Origin: Rhynchopus euleeides
Lineage: Eukaryota > Euglenozoa > Diplonemea > Diplonemida > Diplonemidae
Reading direction: 5' to 3'
NCBI GenBank assembly: GCA_963210315.1
Contig: OY723275.1
Coordinates: forward strand, 1,364,001 to 1,428,000
DNA: 64,000 nucleotides
Under the pieces are notes generated by a model. It searched no databases. It saw only the letters and a list, made by a program, of their open reading frames with translations, and was not told the DNA's origin. Made by a program: the position numbers and the translations under genes. Below are positions 10,360 through 20,584 of this stretch, in pieces (within the stretch, counting starts at the first letter, position 1; each line of letters starts with the position of its first letter).

Positions 10360-12351
10360 CCCCCACCCCCCCATAAAGAGTACTCCCCCCGGCCCCCCCT
10401 GTTTTTCAGCCGAATAATCAGTGCGAAAAAAGTAGCAGCGTTTTTTTTCCTGGTCTTTTCGGGAGGTTGTGCGTGAGGCGGTGGCAGTGGGGGTTTATGG
10501 TTCAGCAGCATTCCCTCTGCCTCGATGACACCCGGGCACAGTGCGCGCTTGAATGGGATGTGCATTTGGCGTTTGTCTTATTGGTGGCTAAATGCACCCA
10601 AATCGGCGCCGCAAAAAAAAAATATGGCAGCACAGCCCATCACTGCAAGCATCAAAGATTTAAAGGGCGGGTGTTTTTTATCACGCTGGCCCCTACCCAT
10701 TCTTCGTTCATTCGGTTCTTTTGGAATTTTTTTCTTTCGAGGTTTTCTTTGTACTTCCGCCATCGGGCGACATACGGCTGCACTGTGCCATGATCAAAAG
10801 GCAAATTCTAAAGAGGCGAGGGAACGCCCTGACAGATGACGAGGGAACGAGGGAGAGAATATGCCGGAGAGGGCGAGTGTTGACTCCATCATGAGCGATC
10901 CGATTTCCGTCAGACCCACCCCCCCCTTCCCCACACACCCCCTACCCCGGGGGCAGCCGCTCTTGCGACCAAAAGAAATCTATCATGCAAAGAAAAACCA
11001 CAACCTCCCCCACCCCCCCCACCCCCTGCCCCAACCCTCAGTGCATTGTGGCAAGGAGGGGGGAGCGGGGAGGTTGGGGGTGGGGTGGTGTGGGGGGGTG
11101 TGACCGGGACATGTTTCGCCGCAAGAAAGTAAATAAAAGGTGCACAAACGAAGAAAGCCGTTATTTTTTTGCGAAGGAGAGGGAGGGGGGGGGGGATGTG
11201 CCGACCCTGGTGTTCGGGGGAAGGGGGGGGGGATGTGTGTGAGTTTGTATTTTTTTCCAATATCATCCGGATCATTTGTTCATGGCATTTTTCACGATTT
11301 CCGTGGCTGCAGTATCAGCCGGGCAGAGCAGGCGGTTCTTTGGATCGCGGTTCAGTCACACCCACTTCTTGAATGGCGGCATCATTCAACTGGTCTGTTC
11401 GGTGGAGACGTTGAAAAAAAATCGAGCAACGGGACGAACCCCCTGAAGGAAGCCAAAGGGCACCCTCCACCGCCCCCCAGGGGGGTGGGTAAGGGGGGGG
11501 GGGGGAGGGGACATGCCGTGTGTGCCAAGAAAATTGAATCGAAGACAACCCTGTACAGCAGGTGAGTGTCGACATGCAATCACTGGTGTATGTGTGTGGG
11601 GGGGGGGGGGCCGGGAGGGGGCGGGTAAACGACCTCCCTCCCTCACTCCCCCTCCCCCCCACCCTCTCTCCTCAACAAGACCCCCCCGCTCTGTCTCCCC
11701 TCTCCTTCCCCGCAACCCCCCCCCCCCTACCACCGCTCCGGGACGAAAGCTGGTTCAGAAGAGACAAATCACGGAAAAATGTGGGGGGGGGTGTGATGTT
11801 AGGTGTTTGTTATATTGTTGAATCATGAAAAATCCGCGCAGTGTGGTCTGTCTGCCACGCTGCGGCCGATTTTTGTCAAGAAAAAAAACACAAACCTCCG
11901 GCAAAGAACAAAAGGAAGCGCGGGGGGGGGGTGGGGAGGGGGGCTAGAGGGGTTGCCAGAAGGGGGAAGATGGGTTGTGGGAAAGGGGAGGAAGGAGGGG
12001 GGGGGAGGTGGGTGCAGCAAAAGCTGAAGAAGAAACACGTCAGGGCAGCCGTCAACTCTCTCCTCCCCCCCCCCCTCCCCCCTTTCTCCCCCCCCCCCCC
12101 CTCCAGAAAAGCAAATGGAAAAATGCGCCGAAAAAAATGACCCGGAAGGTCGACTTGGAAGGTCCCCCCCCCCCCCCCCCCCATCCACCACCCTGCGTAC
12201 ACCCAGAATTCCATTCGTAGCTATGCAAGCATGCCTTGTTTCTGGTTCAGATTTGACTGTTTTGTGCAGCACACCCATCCCCACATCACCTCCATCCGCA
12301 GGACCTGAGCACACTCTCTTGGCAGGGAGGGGCTCCCGAGAGTATTCACCG

Positions 12352-13976
12352 ATGGACGGGTGGAAGGGCAAAGGTGGCGGCAAGTTCGATGGCGGCAAGG
12401 GCAAGGGCAAAGGCAAGGGTGGGAAGGGGTTCAAGGGCGGGAAGGACCAGCCGATGGTAGTGCCGCAGCAGGTGTTCAACCCCCTGGGCCACCAGGACCA
12501 GTTCAAGGGCGGGAAGGGCAAGGGTAAGGGCCACTCGCACCACCACCACCACCACCAAATGACGCACCATCACCACCACCACCACCAGCACCAGCACCAC
12601 CACCACCACCATCACCACCAGCACCAACACCACCACCATCACCATCACCACCAGCACCAGCACTCGCACCACCATCACCACCAGCACCAGCAGCAGCGGC
12701 ACCAGAAGCAGCAGAGGCCTGCTGCAGTGCCGCCGCCCCCGCCACCTGCTGCTGTGACGGTGACCGATGAGATGCTTGTCCTCCCTCCCCTTGCGCACGC
12801 CGTTGCGGCCCCTGTGACGCTGTCCTACAAGCGTGTGCAAAGACTGCTGCTCGACATCGTGCAGAGCCACAGGCACCGCTTGCACCTGCCCCACAGCCTC
12901 CTCTCCCTCGTGTGCCACTACGCCGCATCCTCCGAGTCGTCGCTGCCCTTCGCCCTCCCCTCCAGCGCACCCGTCACCATCGGTGAGGGGGCCATGCCCT
13001 CCCCGAACTCCGGGCGCGAGGGCACCAACGTGTCGGTGGTGCTGTTCGCTTCCCCCGACAAGGAGAGCTCCAGCGCGGCGCACAGCCTCACGCTTGTGGT
13101 GAAGAAGAGCGAGAAGGACGGCGTGCACCTCTTGATGGGGGGCTCGGCCAACGAGGGGGAGGAGCACGTGGCGGCAGCAAAGCGCCACGTGCTGGAGCAG
13201 AGCGGGATTGATCTGAGCGACCTGCCGAAGGAGCGGTTCGTCCCGTTTGTCGACTTCACCTACCGCCACGACGGCAAGGACCTCTCATCGCACGTCCTCC
13301 TGGTGAACACGTGGGACGAACCCAGCACCCTCGAGGCGACAGGTGTTGTGAAGGCCACGCTCGCAACCCTGCTCAGCGGGCCTGAGGGCAAGTCGATGTC
13401 AAGCTTTGAGCTGCTCGCCACAAGCGACATGCTTCTTGAGGTGCTGGAGCGCACCCTCGGGGCACGCCTGCTGGACACCCTTGCGGCACGCAAGGCCAGC
13501 GAGCCCACCACCCCGCTCACATCGCTGGAGCTGTCGATCCTCGACACCAACGCGTTGGGCCCCATCGACAGCCTCACAGGCCTGATCGACCGTGCCCGCC
13601 TGGAGAACGTGGCAGGCGCCCTCGAGTATGTGATTTGCCGTGCCTCGCTGTTCCACCGTGCCACCACACTGCAGGAGGGACCTGTCTGTCGGGGAGCTGA
13701 ACAGCCTACTGGAGCCCATCATGAACGGCGACAAGAAGCCCGAGTATGTATCACTGCAGTGCGAGTGTCCCCAAGCCTTTGCTCTGTGGTAAGTTGTGAG
13801 GGGAAGGTGCTCACTTTTCGAAGCGAAGTCCCCCCCACGTTGGGTTCAGCCTGTGTAAAAGTGGAGTATCAGAGTGGGCAGAGCTGTGTTCCCCGCATCA
13901 CCACACATACACCCCCCCCTGCAGATATGCGCTCCTCAACAAGCCGTCTGTCACGGCACCCCCGACAAGTGCTTAG
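12352..13976 (+). CDS. His-rich CCAR1/DBC1-like protein with inactive Nudix-type domain
   Basis: Preferred model: exons 12352-13625, 13675-13743 and 13925-13976, 464 residues. The N-terminus is a Gly/Lys repeat (KGKGGGKFDGGKGKGKGK, about 5-60), then a His/Gln tract of some 60 residues (nt 12532-12710). Residues about 245-323 match the DBC1/CCAR Nudix-like domain: LLMGGSANEG, then AAAKRHVLEQSGIDLSDL and FVPFVDFTYRH; the human CCAR1 counterparts are AIGGHW, LTGIDLSVCTQWYRF and AEIRYH. It is followed by SSFELLATSDMLLEVLERTL, like CCAR1 SFEVSLFAELFNEMLQRDFG. In animals these proteins are nuclear transcription/splicing co-regulators; the role here is inferred from that. The 49-nt second intron (GTATGT..CTGCAG) is needed to keep frame, but its translation also resembles a conserved CCAR segment. 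The final exon gives YALLNKPSVTAPPTSA. Confidence 0.75.
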
Positions 13977-15022
13977 ATCTGAGTGTTCGTGGAGTGTCAC
14001 AGCAACGATGCTCCCTCTGCGTGCGCGTGAAGGGTTTGCAGCACTGGCGGCTGCCGTGGGCTTCGCAGGTCGCAGGGGGCAGGGTAGGTGGGCATGGACG
14101 TCATCGCTGGGTTAGTGTAGGGATGCCTTGTCAAGAGGGGGTGTGGGGGGGGAGAAGAGCATGTGCTGTTGGCGCAGCTTTTAATAAACGATCGAACGCA
14201 CACACGCACACACACACGTACCCATTCAATCAAGGGCAATGTGGCAACACACGCAAAATCACGACCGGTATTGGCAACTGAAGCACAATGGAAATATTGG
14301 AAGTGTTGTGTTGTGAGTCACAGCCTCTGTTGGAAGCTTGTGGAACAATGCGGCAGGCAGAGTGAGCACGCGGGGACCCTTTTGGGTTTGTTGCGAGTTT
14401 CTTGCAGCCCCCTGCCTTGATTCAAGGTGGGGGGTTACTCTGTACTCCTCAGCGTTCGCGGCAGCTTCCTCCAAGGCGGCGTACACCCCACACCCTGACG
14501 CCACACTCTATCTCTCCGTCGATTTTGTAAACGCCGTTTGATTTTTTTTGCCACCACAACCCTGTGTTGAAGAAGGCAGCGCCGCCGAACGAGCCACCCC
14601 CCCCCCCCCCACTACCCCTCCCCCCCCCCCTCCAATTCCATAGCAACAGTCGGTACGCCTTCAGGCCCCCCTCAACGGGAGCCTTGTCTGTCCGAGATGG
14701 GAGAGGCAAATAAATGTTTTTATCGTACTGATCGAGAATTATTTAAGGCCCCTAAACAGAAAACCCACCTAAACTCCCGTGAAGTATTTTTGGATTATTT
14801 TACGCATTTATTTTCCGCCACCACCCTGGGGGTCGAGGGGCTGGCACAAGAGCGTCCTCGGGATCCACATGGTGCCCACCCCGAAGGTGGCTGCTGAGCA
14901 CCTGGACTTGTAGTACAGCCCAGAGCCTGTTATGACAAGGTGACCAATCCGACCGGTCGGTCGGCCTCTCGGGGCACCTCCCAAACAGGCACTTTTTCGA
15001 CCAGAAACCCACGGAATGACCG
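13977..15022. other. Intergenic region downstream of the CCAR-like gene
   Basis: Presumed 3' UTR and spacer: CA/GT microsatellite near 14202-14220, C and T runs near 14597-14632, and an AT-rich patch around 14708-14815. No gene is supported on either strand. Confidence 0.5.
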
Positions 15023-15292
15023 CACGGTGGACTCCAGCGGGGGTAGGGTAACCCTTTTCGGGAGTCTCAACTAGGGGGAGTCCAACTCCCGCTAGCGGGA
15101 GTATAGACTCCCGCTAGCGGGAGTCTATACTCCCGCTAGGGGGAGTCTGACTCCCCCTAGCGGGAGTCTTTTCACCTATTTTCCATTTTTCCCATGATAC
15201 CTATGCAATGTGGCACTCGTCACTGAAGTACAGCCACACCAAACGAAACGGACGTTTCCACCCATCCCAGCTCGCAGACCTGATTCACAAAA

Positions 15293-15673
15293 ATGGGGAA
15301 GACGACAACGAAGCCGGCAGCGAAGCCGGCGGCAAAGTCGATTAAGAAGAAGAAGAGCGCAGAGAGTCCCGAGGCTGCGGAGGCGACGAACATTGTGCAT
15401 GATTTTTGCACGGCCTTCCCTGTTAAAAAAGGGGGCAGTGTGCTGACACTGGGATCCATTAGAAGGCTCCTAGCAACGGTGTTGAGCAAGGAGCTCCACC
15501 AGCACAGCACCCAGGTGGCCAACGCAATCATCGCCATGTCTTCCCTGACATGGATAAGTTCGCTGTCAGGGAAGTCGCAACGATGCGGAAGGAGGGCGCT
15601 CTCCGTCATATACAAGGTGGAGGCGAAGTATGGCAAGGTGCAGGATACAAACGTGTCGTCGGGGGCAGCCTGA
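15293..15673 (+). CDS. Unknown ORF inside the CACG element (126 aa, basic N-terminus)
   Basis: ATG at 15293, 126 codons. The first 30 residues are Lys/Ala-rich (KTTTKPAAKPAAKSIKKKKS), similar in style to the tails of DNA-binding or histone-like proteins. Then comes a helical region with AFPVKKGGSVLTLGS and RRLLATVLSKEL. I do not recognise a family, and a histone fold could not be confirmed. It lies wholly between the two CACGGTGG ends at 15023 and 15823, so it may be transposon cargo or a captured host exon. Expression is unknown, and coding-like composition is the only support. Confidence 0.35.
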   Translation: MGKTTTKPAAKPAAKSIKKKKSAESPEAAEATNIVHDFCTAFPVKKGGSVLTLGSIRRLLATVLSKELHQHSTQVANAIIAMSSLTWISSLSGKSQRCGRRALSVIYKVEAKYGKVQDTNVSSGAA

Positions 15674-16060
15674 AGCCGCGAATGATCGCGACACGGGCGA
15701 ACGGCTTGGCACCGTGGGTCTGGATAGATGCTGGAGTTCGGCCGGGTGAAACCGGAAGTCGCAGCAAAATTTGCCCCCCCAGATTTCTTCCTCAAACCCA
15801 CCCGTGGGCTGATCCGGCCTTGCACGGTGGACTCCAGCGGGGGTAGGGTACCACTACCGGGTTTAACCCTTTTCCGGTACCTCGCGGGAGGCTGGGCCCG
15901 AGCACTGATCTCTGAGACGAACCGGGGGGGAACCCATAAGAAAAAATTGGCTGACCCGATCTGACCCGATCCAGCCCGCAACCCCATATTTCAAGCTCCA
16001 CCCCTGCTGGATGAGACAACAAAAAAATATTCGACAAGACCTGTACAAACCTTGCACTGA

Positions 16061-16927
16061 ATGTGTCGCAGCATGGGACAGGTGCTCAGTTCCGGAAGGT
16101 CGTGCTTGCCTGTCACAGGACACACCTACAAGGGCTTGTTCCGCTACCTCTTTGTCTCCCTTGCAGACCTCATGCATTTCCGGTATGCAGACATCCCCTG
16201 GCGCTTCTGGGGATGCAAGGATGAGTCAGCCCGGATTCCCTTCTTGCGTGCTCGGATCTCAGGGCATATATTTCACTGGTTGATGGAGCATGCCGAAAAG
16301 GGATCAACGCGCAATGCCTACGTACACAGTCTCCATCATTGGTGGGCTCCAGAAGATGCAGTGCCTCTGCAGAACAACGACGAATTTGAAGAAGCAGAGA
16401 ACGGACATCGCAAGAAAGATGCCGTTACAATCGCCAGCTCCGCAACTTACGAGAGAGATCTTGCGATGGCAGAAGAGAAGCGGCGCGCATCGGGCATGCC
16501 TTGGAAGGTTGCGCACCTGTCGCAGGACGGGATCCTCGGGTATAGAGAAGTCATCCTGTGTCCGTGTCTGCACACCCGACACGCTCATAGATTGGCTGTG
16601 TATGTTCTTTGCACACAGTTGACACAGCTGCAGAAGGGGTTTGTGCACTGCAACACACAGGACTTCGTTGAACCCATCAGCGCGCCCTACTTCCTGTTCC
16701 GGTTCCCCGAAGGACACCGCAAATTATCGCTCTGCTTGTGCAAAATGCCAATCCCGCTGGGGGCGACTTTCACACCATTCGTGTCATCCGAGGCGACTTT
16801 GAGCACGCTTGACCAACGCGCACAGCAGGAGGGGGATAACAGTTCTGACGAAGAAGATGAGGCCTGCAGGATGGCTTGTCTTGCCCAAGGTGTAACACAA
16901 CTACGACAGGCGATGGCCGCACTTTGA
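16061..16927 (+). CDS. Unknown ORF inside the CACG element (288 aa)
   Basis: The open frame runs 16061-16927. An acceptor-like CTCCCTTGCAG ends at 16165, so the first 35 codons may be intronic. The body reads like a folded protein: IPFLRARISGHIFHWLMEHA, a Lys/Glu-rich middle, a Cys/His pair region (LCPCLHTRHAHRLAVYV), FVHCNTQDFVEPISAPYFLF and an acidic tail (DNSSDEEDEA). No DDE, HNH or other transposase motif is visible and I do not recognise the family. It sits between the inner CACGGTGG end at 15823 and the right end at 17242, so it is probably an element-borne gene. Confidence 0.4.
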   Translation: MCRSMGQVLSSGRSCLPVTGHTYKGLFRYLFVSLADLMHFRYADIPWRFWGCKDESARIPFLRARISGHIFHWLMEHAEKGSTRNAYVHSLHHWWAPEDAVPLQNNDEFEEAENGHRKKDAVTIASSATYERDLAMAEEKRRASGMPWKVAHLSQDGILGYREVILCPCLHTRHAHRLAVYVLCTQLTQLQKGFVHCNTQDFVEPISAPYFLFRFPEGHRKLSLCLCKMPIPLGATFTPFVSSEATLSTLDQRAQQEGDNSSDEEDEACRMACLAQGVTQLRQAMAAL

Positions 16928-17242
16928 CACCTCAAATTCTAACCGCTCACCTCCGCAGGTGTAGCCGCTACCAGGAGGATAGGTAGGTAGTCCAGAGTCC
17001 GGGGAAACTGACAGAAGCAAAACAAGCCCCTCCCCATCCCTCTTCCACCATGATTTTACCCCCCACGCCAGTAGACTGTAACTATATCATGGGAAAAATG
17101 GATGAAAATAGGTGAAAAGACTCCCGCTAGGGGGAGTCAGACTCCCCCTAGCGGGAGTATAGACTCCCGCTAGCGGGAGTCTTTGACACCCGCTCAGACT
17201 CCCGCTCCCAGACTCCCGCTAGGGCCGCTGGAGTCCACCGTG

Positions 17243-18503
17243 CGTGGATCGGCCGTATCCCGCGATTTTTCACCGCCAGGTGACTTTGGGTTGAATTCCG
17301 ACCACCTGAAAAATCCACCCAAAATTTTCGGCAAAATCTCTTTGTCTCGAAAAAAAATGTGAAAAATGTCAGATTGCAGCCGCCCACTCGTGACCACCCG
17401 CAGGATGAAAAATTGCTGCAGCCCATCCCCACCCGCCCCAGCCCACCCGCCTTGCATAATCCTCGATACGTACGATAAAAACATGTATTGGATTTAAATA
17501 CTGCGGGTTAATCTACTCCCAGGGGTCAGGACCCCTCGTTTGGGTGTATTTCACTCGCTTCGCTCGTGAAATACACCCACTCGGGGTCCTGACCCCTGGT
17601 CGTAAATTAAGGCCGCAGTATTTAACGCTAATAATATATATTGTTTCACATATTACCGTATCCAAGTGGTGTGTCTACAGGCTACGGGTGGGGGGCAGGG
17701 GTAGGGAGGGGGGGGGGGGGGCTTCTTTCTGATTCGCACGTCCCTAGCACACCACACGTAAGGGTGAAGGATGTGCGGAGCTGGGCACGGTTAGACACAA
17801 ACGGGCGGTCCCGCCTTGCTGCTGACGGGTGTCGGCTTCTTCCCGGCGGTGGGGCCCATGTCAACAGGGCTGCATGCACATGAGAGGCGGGAGTGTGTAA
17901 GTGTAGGGGGGGCGGTGGGTGGCAGGGGGTGTACTTCTCCGCGATACACGCGCCTGGAAACTGTGTGTGGTGTGGTGTGGTGTGTGTGTGTGTGTTGCCG
18001 AACAAAGTTAACACCTGGCTCAGATCTCTGGACCAACCCGAAACGCTCGCGGCTGCGGCACCGAGGTGCAAAAGGGCCGGCGGGGGGACGGGGGGGGGGG
18101 CGAAAAAAACCCAAAGCTTGTTTGCGATTTCCCCCCCCCCCCCCCCTCCCTCTCCCCCCCCCTGTGTGTGGGTAAGGCGAGAAGGCAAACCTAAGCGCAA
18201 AACGACCCGGAATGCAACTGACCGCCCCACCCCCACCCCCCCCCCCCCTCCACCTACACTGGATTTCAGACACAACCTGCATAACGAGTGAAGGGTGGTC
18301 ATTCTTGTGCTCCCTTCAAATTCGATTTCACTACCCCCCTCCACCTCCACCCCCACCCTCGCAACCCACACCACGGCTCGCCAGGGTACACAACTGCACT
18401 GTGCGGCAGTGGCTGTGGCTGTACCTGCTTATTTCGCCCCTGGGACCCCTGTGTTCCGCCGTGGCAGGCAGGACCTGTATGCCAGTGGGGGAGGTGGGCC
18501 GCA
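17243..18503. other. Intergenic region with a TTAA-flanked hairpin element
   Basis: Apart from the small inverted-repeat element at 17498-17621, this holds G and C runs (17707-17722, 18130-18149, 18237-18250) and GT repeats (17969-17996). No gene is supported on either strand. The last stretch is C/T-rich and may include the trans-splice acceptor for the gene at 18504. Confidence 0.45.
17498..17621. mobile_element. Small TTAA-flanked inverted-repeat element (MITE), 124 bp
   Basis: The ends ATACTGCGG and CCGCAGTAT are perfect inverses and TTAA lies immediately outside each (17494-17497, 17622-17625). Inside are two more nested stems, a perfect 17-bp CCAGGGGTCAGGACCCC and a 13-bp GGGTGTATTTCAC with loop. 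Nearly the whole element folds into one hairpin. A TTAA target duplication is typical of piggyBac- and Kolobok-type elements; which of these mobilised it cannot be told. Confidence 0.65.
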
Positions 18504-19770
18504 ATGCTGCCCACACCGCCCCCGACGTCGCAGGTGCAGCGGTTCAGCGCTGTAGGGGGATCGGCAGCTGAGGTGCTGTCACCCCCACCGGTGTCATCGT
18601 CGACTGTGTCATGCATGTCGCCTGACACCTACGGCATGGATTCCGGATCGAAAACGGTCCGCGGGCACATGAGTGGTGTGGACCAATTCATGGAGCCTGC
18701 GGCACGCCCCCAGACCAGCGGGGGGGCGGGGCTGCTGCGTGAGGAGTCCAGCTGCAGCATCCCGGTGAAGGAGGACTTCCTGCTGACGCTGCCCTCCAAC
18801 ATCCAGGCCTCGCTGCGCACCTTCGAGGAGCTGCAGATGCAGAAGAGCCACCTGATGTCGTCGTCCTCACGCCTCCCGACGTCACGGTCGAACTCCCACA
18901 CCACACCACCCATCTCTCACATCGGGCGCAGCAACAGCACAGGGCGCATGCCGCACGGCGGGCACCTCCCAGGTGCAGTGCAGACGCGTGGGGAGAAGGA
19001 GGCCCAGAAGAAGCTGCAGGTCGCGGAGAGTGTGATGCGGAAGCTCCACAAGAAGAACCAGAAGCTGGCGAAGGAGGCGGCTGACCTCAGGGCCGAGCTG
19101 GACAGGCGGGGGCAGGCTGGTGGTGGCAGCGCTGTGGGTACCGCAGCGGGCATGCCTGGGAGCAGCAATGCGGATGTCGACGCGATGCGTGGCAGGATCA
19201 AGACGCTGGAGGAGCAGTTGCGTAACCAGTCCCGCAGGGCGGATCCGGGTGACGCCGTGAGGGGGGCGATCAGCGGGCAGCCGTCGCAGTCCCTTGCGGA
19301 TCAGTATCAGGAGTTGCTTGACTCCAACATTGCGTCCGTTACTGATATCACCTCCACTTCGAAGATAAACAAAGAGGTCAAGGCCTTCTTCGTCGCTCTC
19401 CGTAAAAAAATCCACGCTGACATGCTTTCGCATGAATTAGATCGTATCGTCTGGAATGAGAAGATGGCAGACCTGGAGGAGCAGGTGTGTTGATTTGCAT
19501 ATTACCCAAGCGGGGGGCGAGGGGATGGGCAGCAGAAGGGTGTCATTCAGTTGTGCAAGCCGTGCTCTGCACACCGCCCCCGTTTATCAGGTCGAATGGT
19601 GTGTGTGGGCATCAACGCATGCAGATTGGAATCGTATTTGTAGAGAATGGGGAGGAAATCCCGGAATGTCACTTTTTCATTCGTTCCGCTGCCCCACTCA
19701 TTCACCACCACCCCGCCCCTCCAAACAGATGTGCGAGCGCTACGTCCAGCAGCGAACGTCTGCAGCATAA
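18504..19770 (+). CDS. Coiled-coil protein, unknown function
   Basis: Two exons, 18504-19484 and 19729-19770, give 340 residues. The intron is GT-AG (GTGTGT..AACAG) and lies between codons. The first 100 residues are Ser/Pro-rich and disordered. A short helix (SFEELQMQKSHLM-like, about 120-132) precedes a Ser/Thr/Pro linker. Residues about 190-330 are coiled coil (KEAQKKLQVAESVMRKLHKK, KLAKEAADLRAEL, IKTLEEQLRNQ) with a last segment IWNEKMADLEEQMCERYVQQR. Such proteins are common in flagella and the subpellicular cytoskeleton of protists, but nothing here fixes the role. The start is uncertain: ATG 18504 follows a CAGGACCTG..GGCCGCA leader, and ATG 18612 is also possible. Confidence 0.7.
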
Positions 19771-20584
19771 AATCTCTCATCTGGGATTTCTCCTTCATTG
19801 CGAGCCTTGATTCTGTCTGTCTGAGGTTTCTGTCCGAGTTTATGTGGTTCATTCCTGCCAGTGCGTTGCATCCCTTCTTTCCCTGCTTTGCTGGAGCCGT
19901 GTCCCATTTTTGTGATTTGTTGATGCTCTGACCATGACTTCTGCAACCTTAACAGTAACGCGCGAAAAGAGGGTGTGCCCCCCCCCGCCCCCTGCCCCCC
20001 TGGACATACCCCTAAACCACCCCGTCTTCGGTTGAACTGAATATTAGTGCCTTTTCCTTCTTCCCCTGCGAGTGCCGTTATCACAGCCTCACTCATACAT
20101 ATTTTTCGGTTTTGCCGGGACGGCGTGTTGTAAACGCCGCGCCGCATGGCTACCTTCCCCCCCCCCCCACCCCCTCCTGCTACGCCGTGGTGGCTAGCCA
20201 CATGACTGCCCAGGTCGGTGGTGGTGGAGGGGGTGAATCTAACCTGGACCACTCGGCATTCCCGCACGAGGGGGCAGGGTGTGTGGGTGGGTGGGTGGGG
20301 AAGGGCGCGCAGTGTTGTCTACTTTGCCTAGCGAGGCACAAGAGGAGGCCAGCAGATCCAGACTCCCCCATCCCACTTAGAGCTGCCGGCCTGTGCAGCT
20401 AGTATCGACCGGTGCCGCATGACAGGGGAGGGAGGATGGGCTCATCGCTGCGGGAATGCAAATCCCCACCCCCTGTTGTCGCATCTCGTGGGCGAGACAT
20501 CCGTGCTGCCAGATTGTGTCACGCAAGTTATTGTGTGCTGCTCCACTGCTCTCTATCCGTCAACAGGGCTCGAAACACACCAAG
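19771..20584. other. Intergenic spacer upstream of the Cho2-type gene
   Basis: C runs at 19978-19994 and 20157-20174 and G-rich stretches; no coding frame is supported. It ends with CTCTCTATCCGTCAACAG (20551-20568), a good pyrimidine-rich acceptor just before the ATG at 20585. Confidence 0.5.

Larger units (their letters stand above)
9081..12351. other. Intergenic region with a non-autonomous transposon (9152-10359)
   Basis: After the dyskerin stop comes a short spacer and then the CAG-ended element at 9152-10359. From 10368 to 12351 there is C-, G- and A-run-rich sequence without a convincing gene. Long frames here are low-complexity products of homopolymer runs. A C/T-rich tract near 12061-12107 and AGs at 12300 and 12326 could serve as splice or trans-splice acceptors for the gene at 12352. 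Confidence 0.5.
15023..17242. mobile_element. CACG-ended DNA transposon with long terminal inverted repeats, 2.2 kb
   Basis: The left end is CACGGTGGACTCCAGCGG and the right end its exact inverse. Inside the ends, blocks of palindromic ACTCCCGCTAGCGGGAGT units followed by TCACCTATTTT run inverted over at least 85 nearly identical bases (about 15107-15193 versus 17089-17180). The dinucleotide CG sits outside both ends, consistent with a 2-bp target duplication. A second copy of the first 28 terminal bases lies inside at 15823-15850, exactly 800 bases from the left end. Two frames inside (15293-15673, 16061-16927) are not recognisable as a transposase. The CAC start and subterminal repeats suggest a CACTA-like group, but that is tentative. 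Confidence 0.7.

Noticed and set aside
12115-14115. Reading the CCAR-like gene as one 666-codon frame
   Set aside because: After about 13675 the single frame loses protein character, while the spliced reading gives LSVGELNSLLEPIMNGDKKP and a clean end; the 79 codons before 12352 are low-complexity leader.
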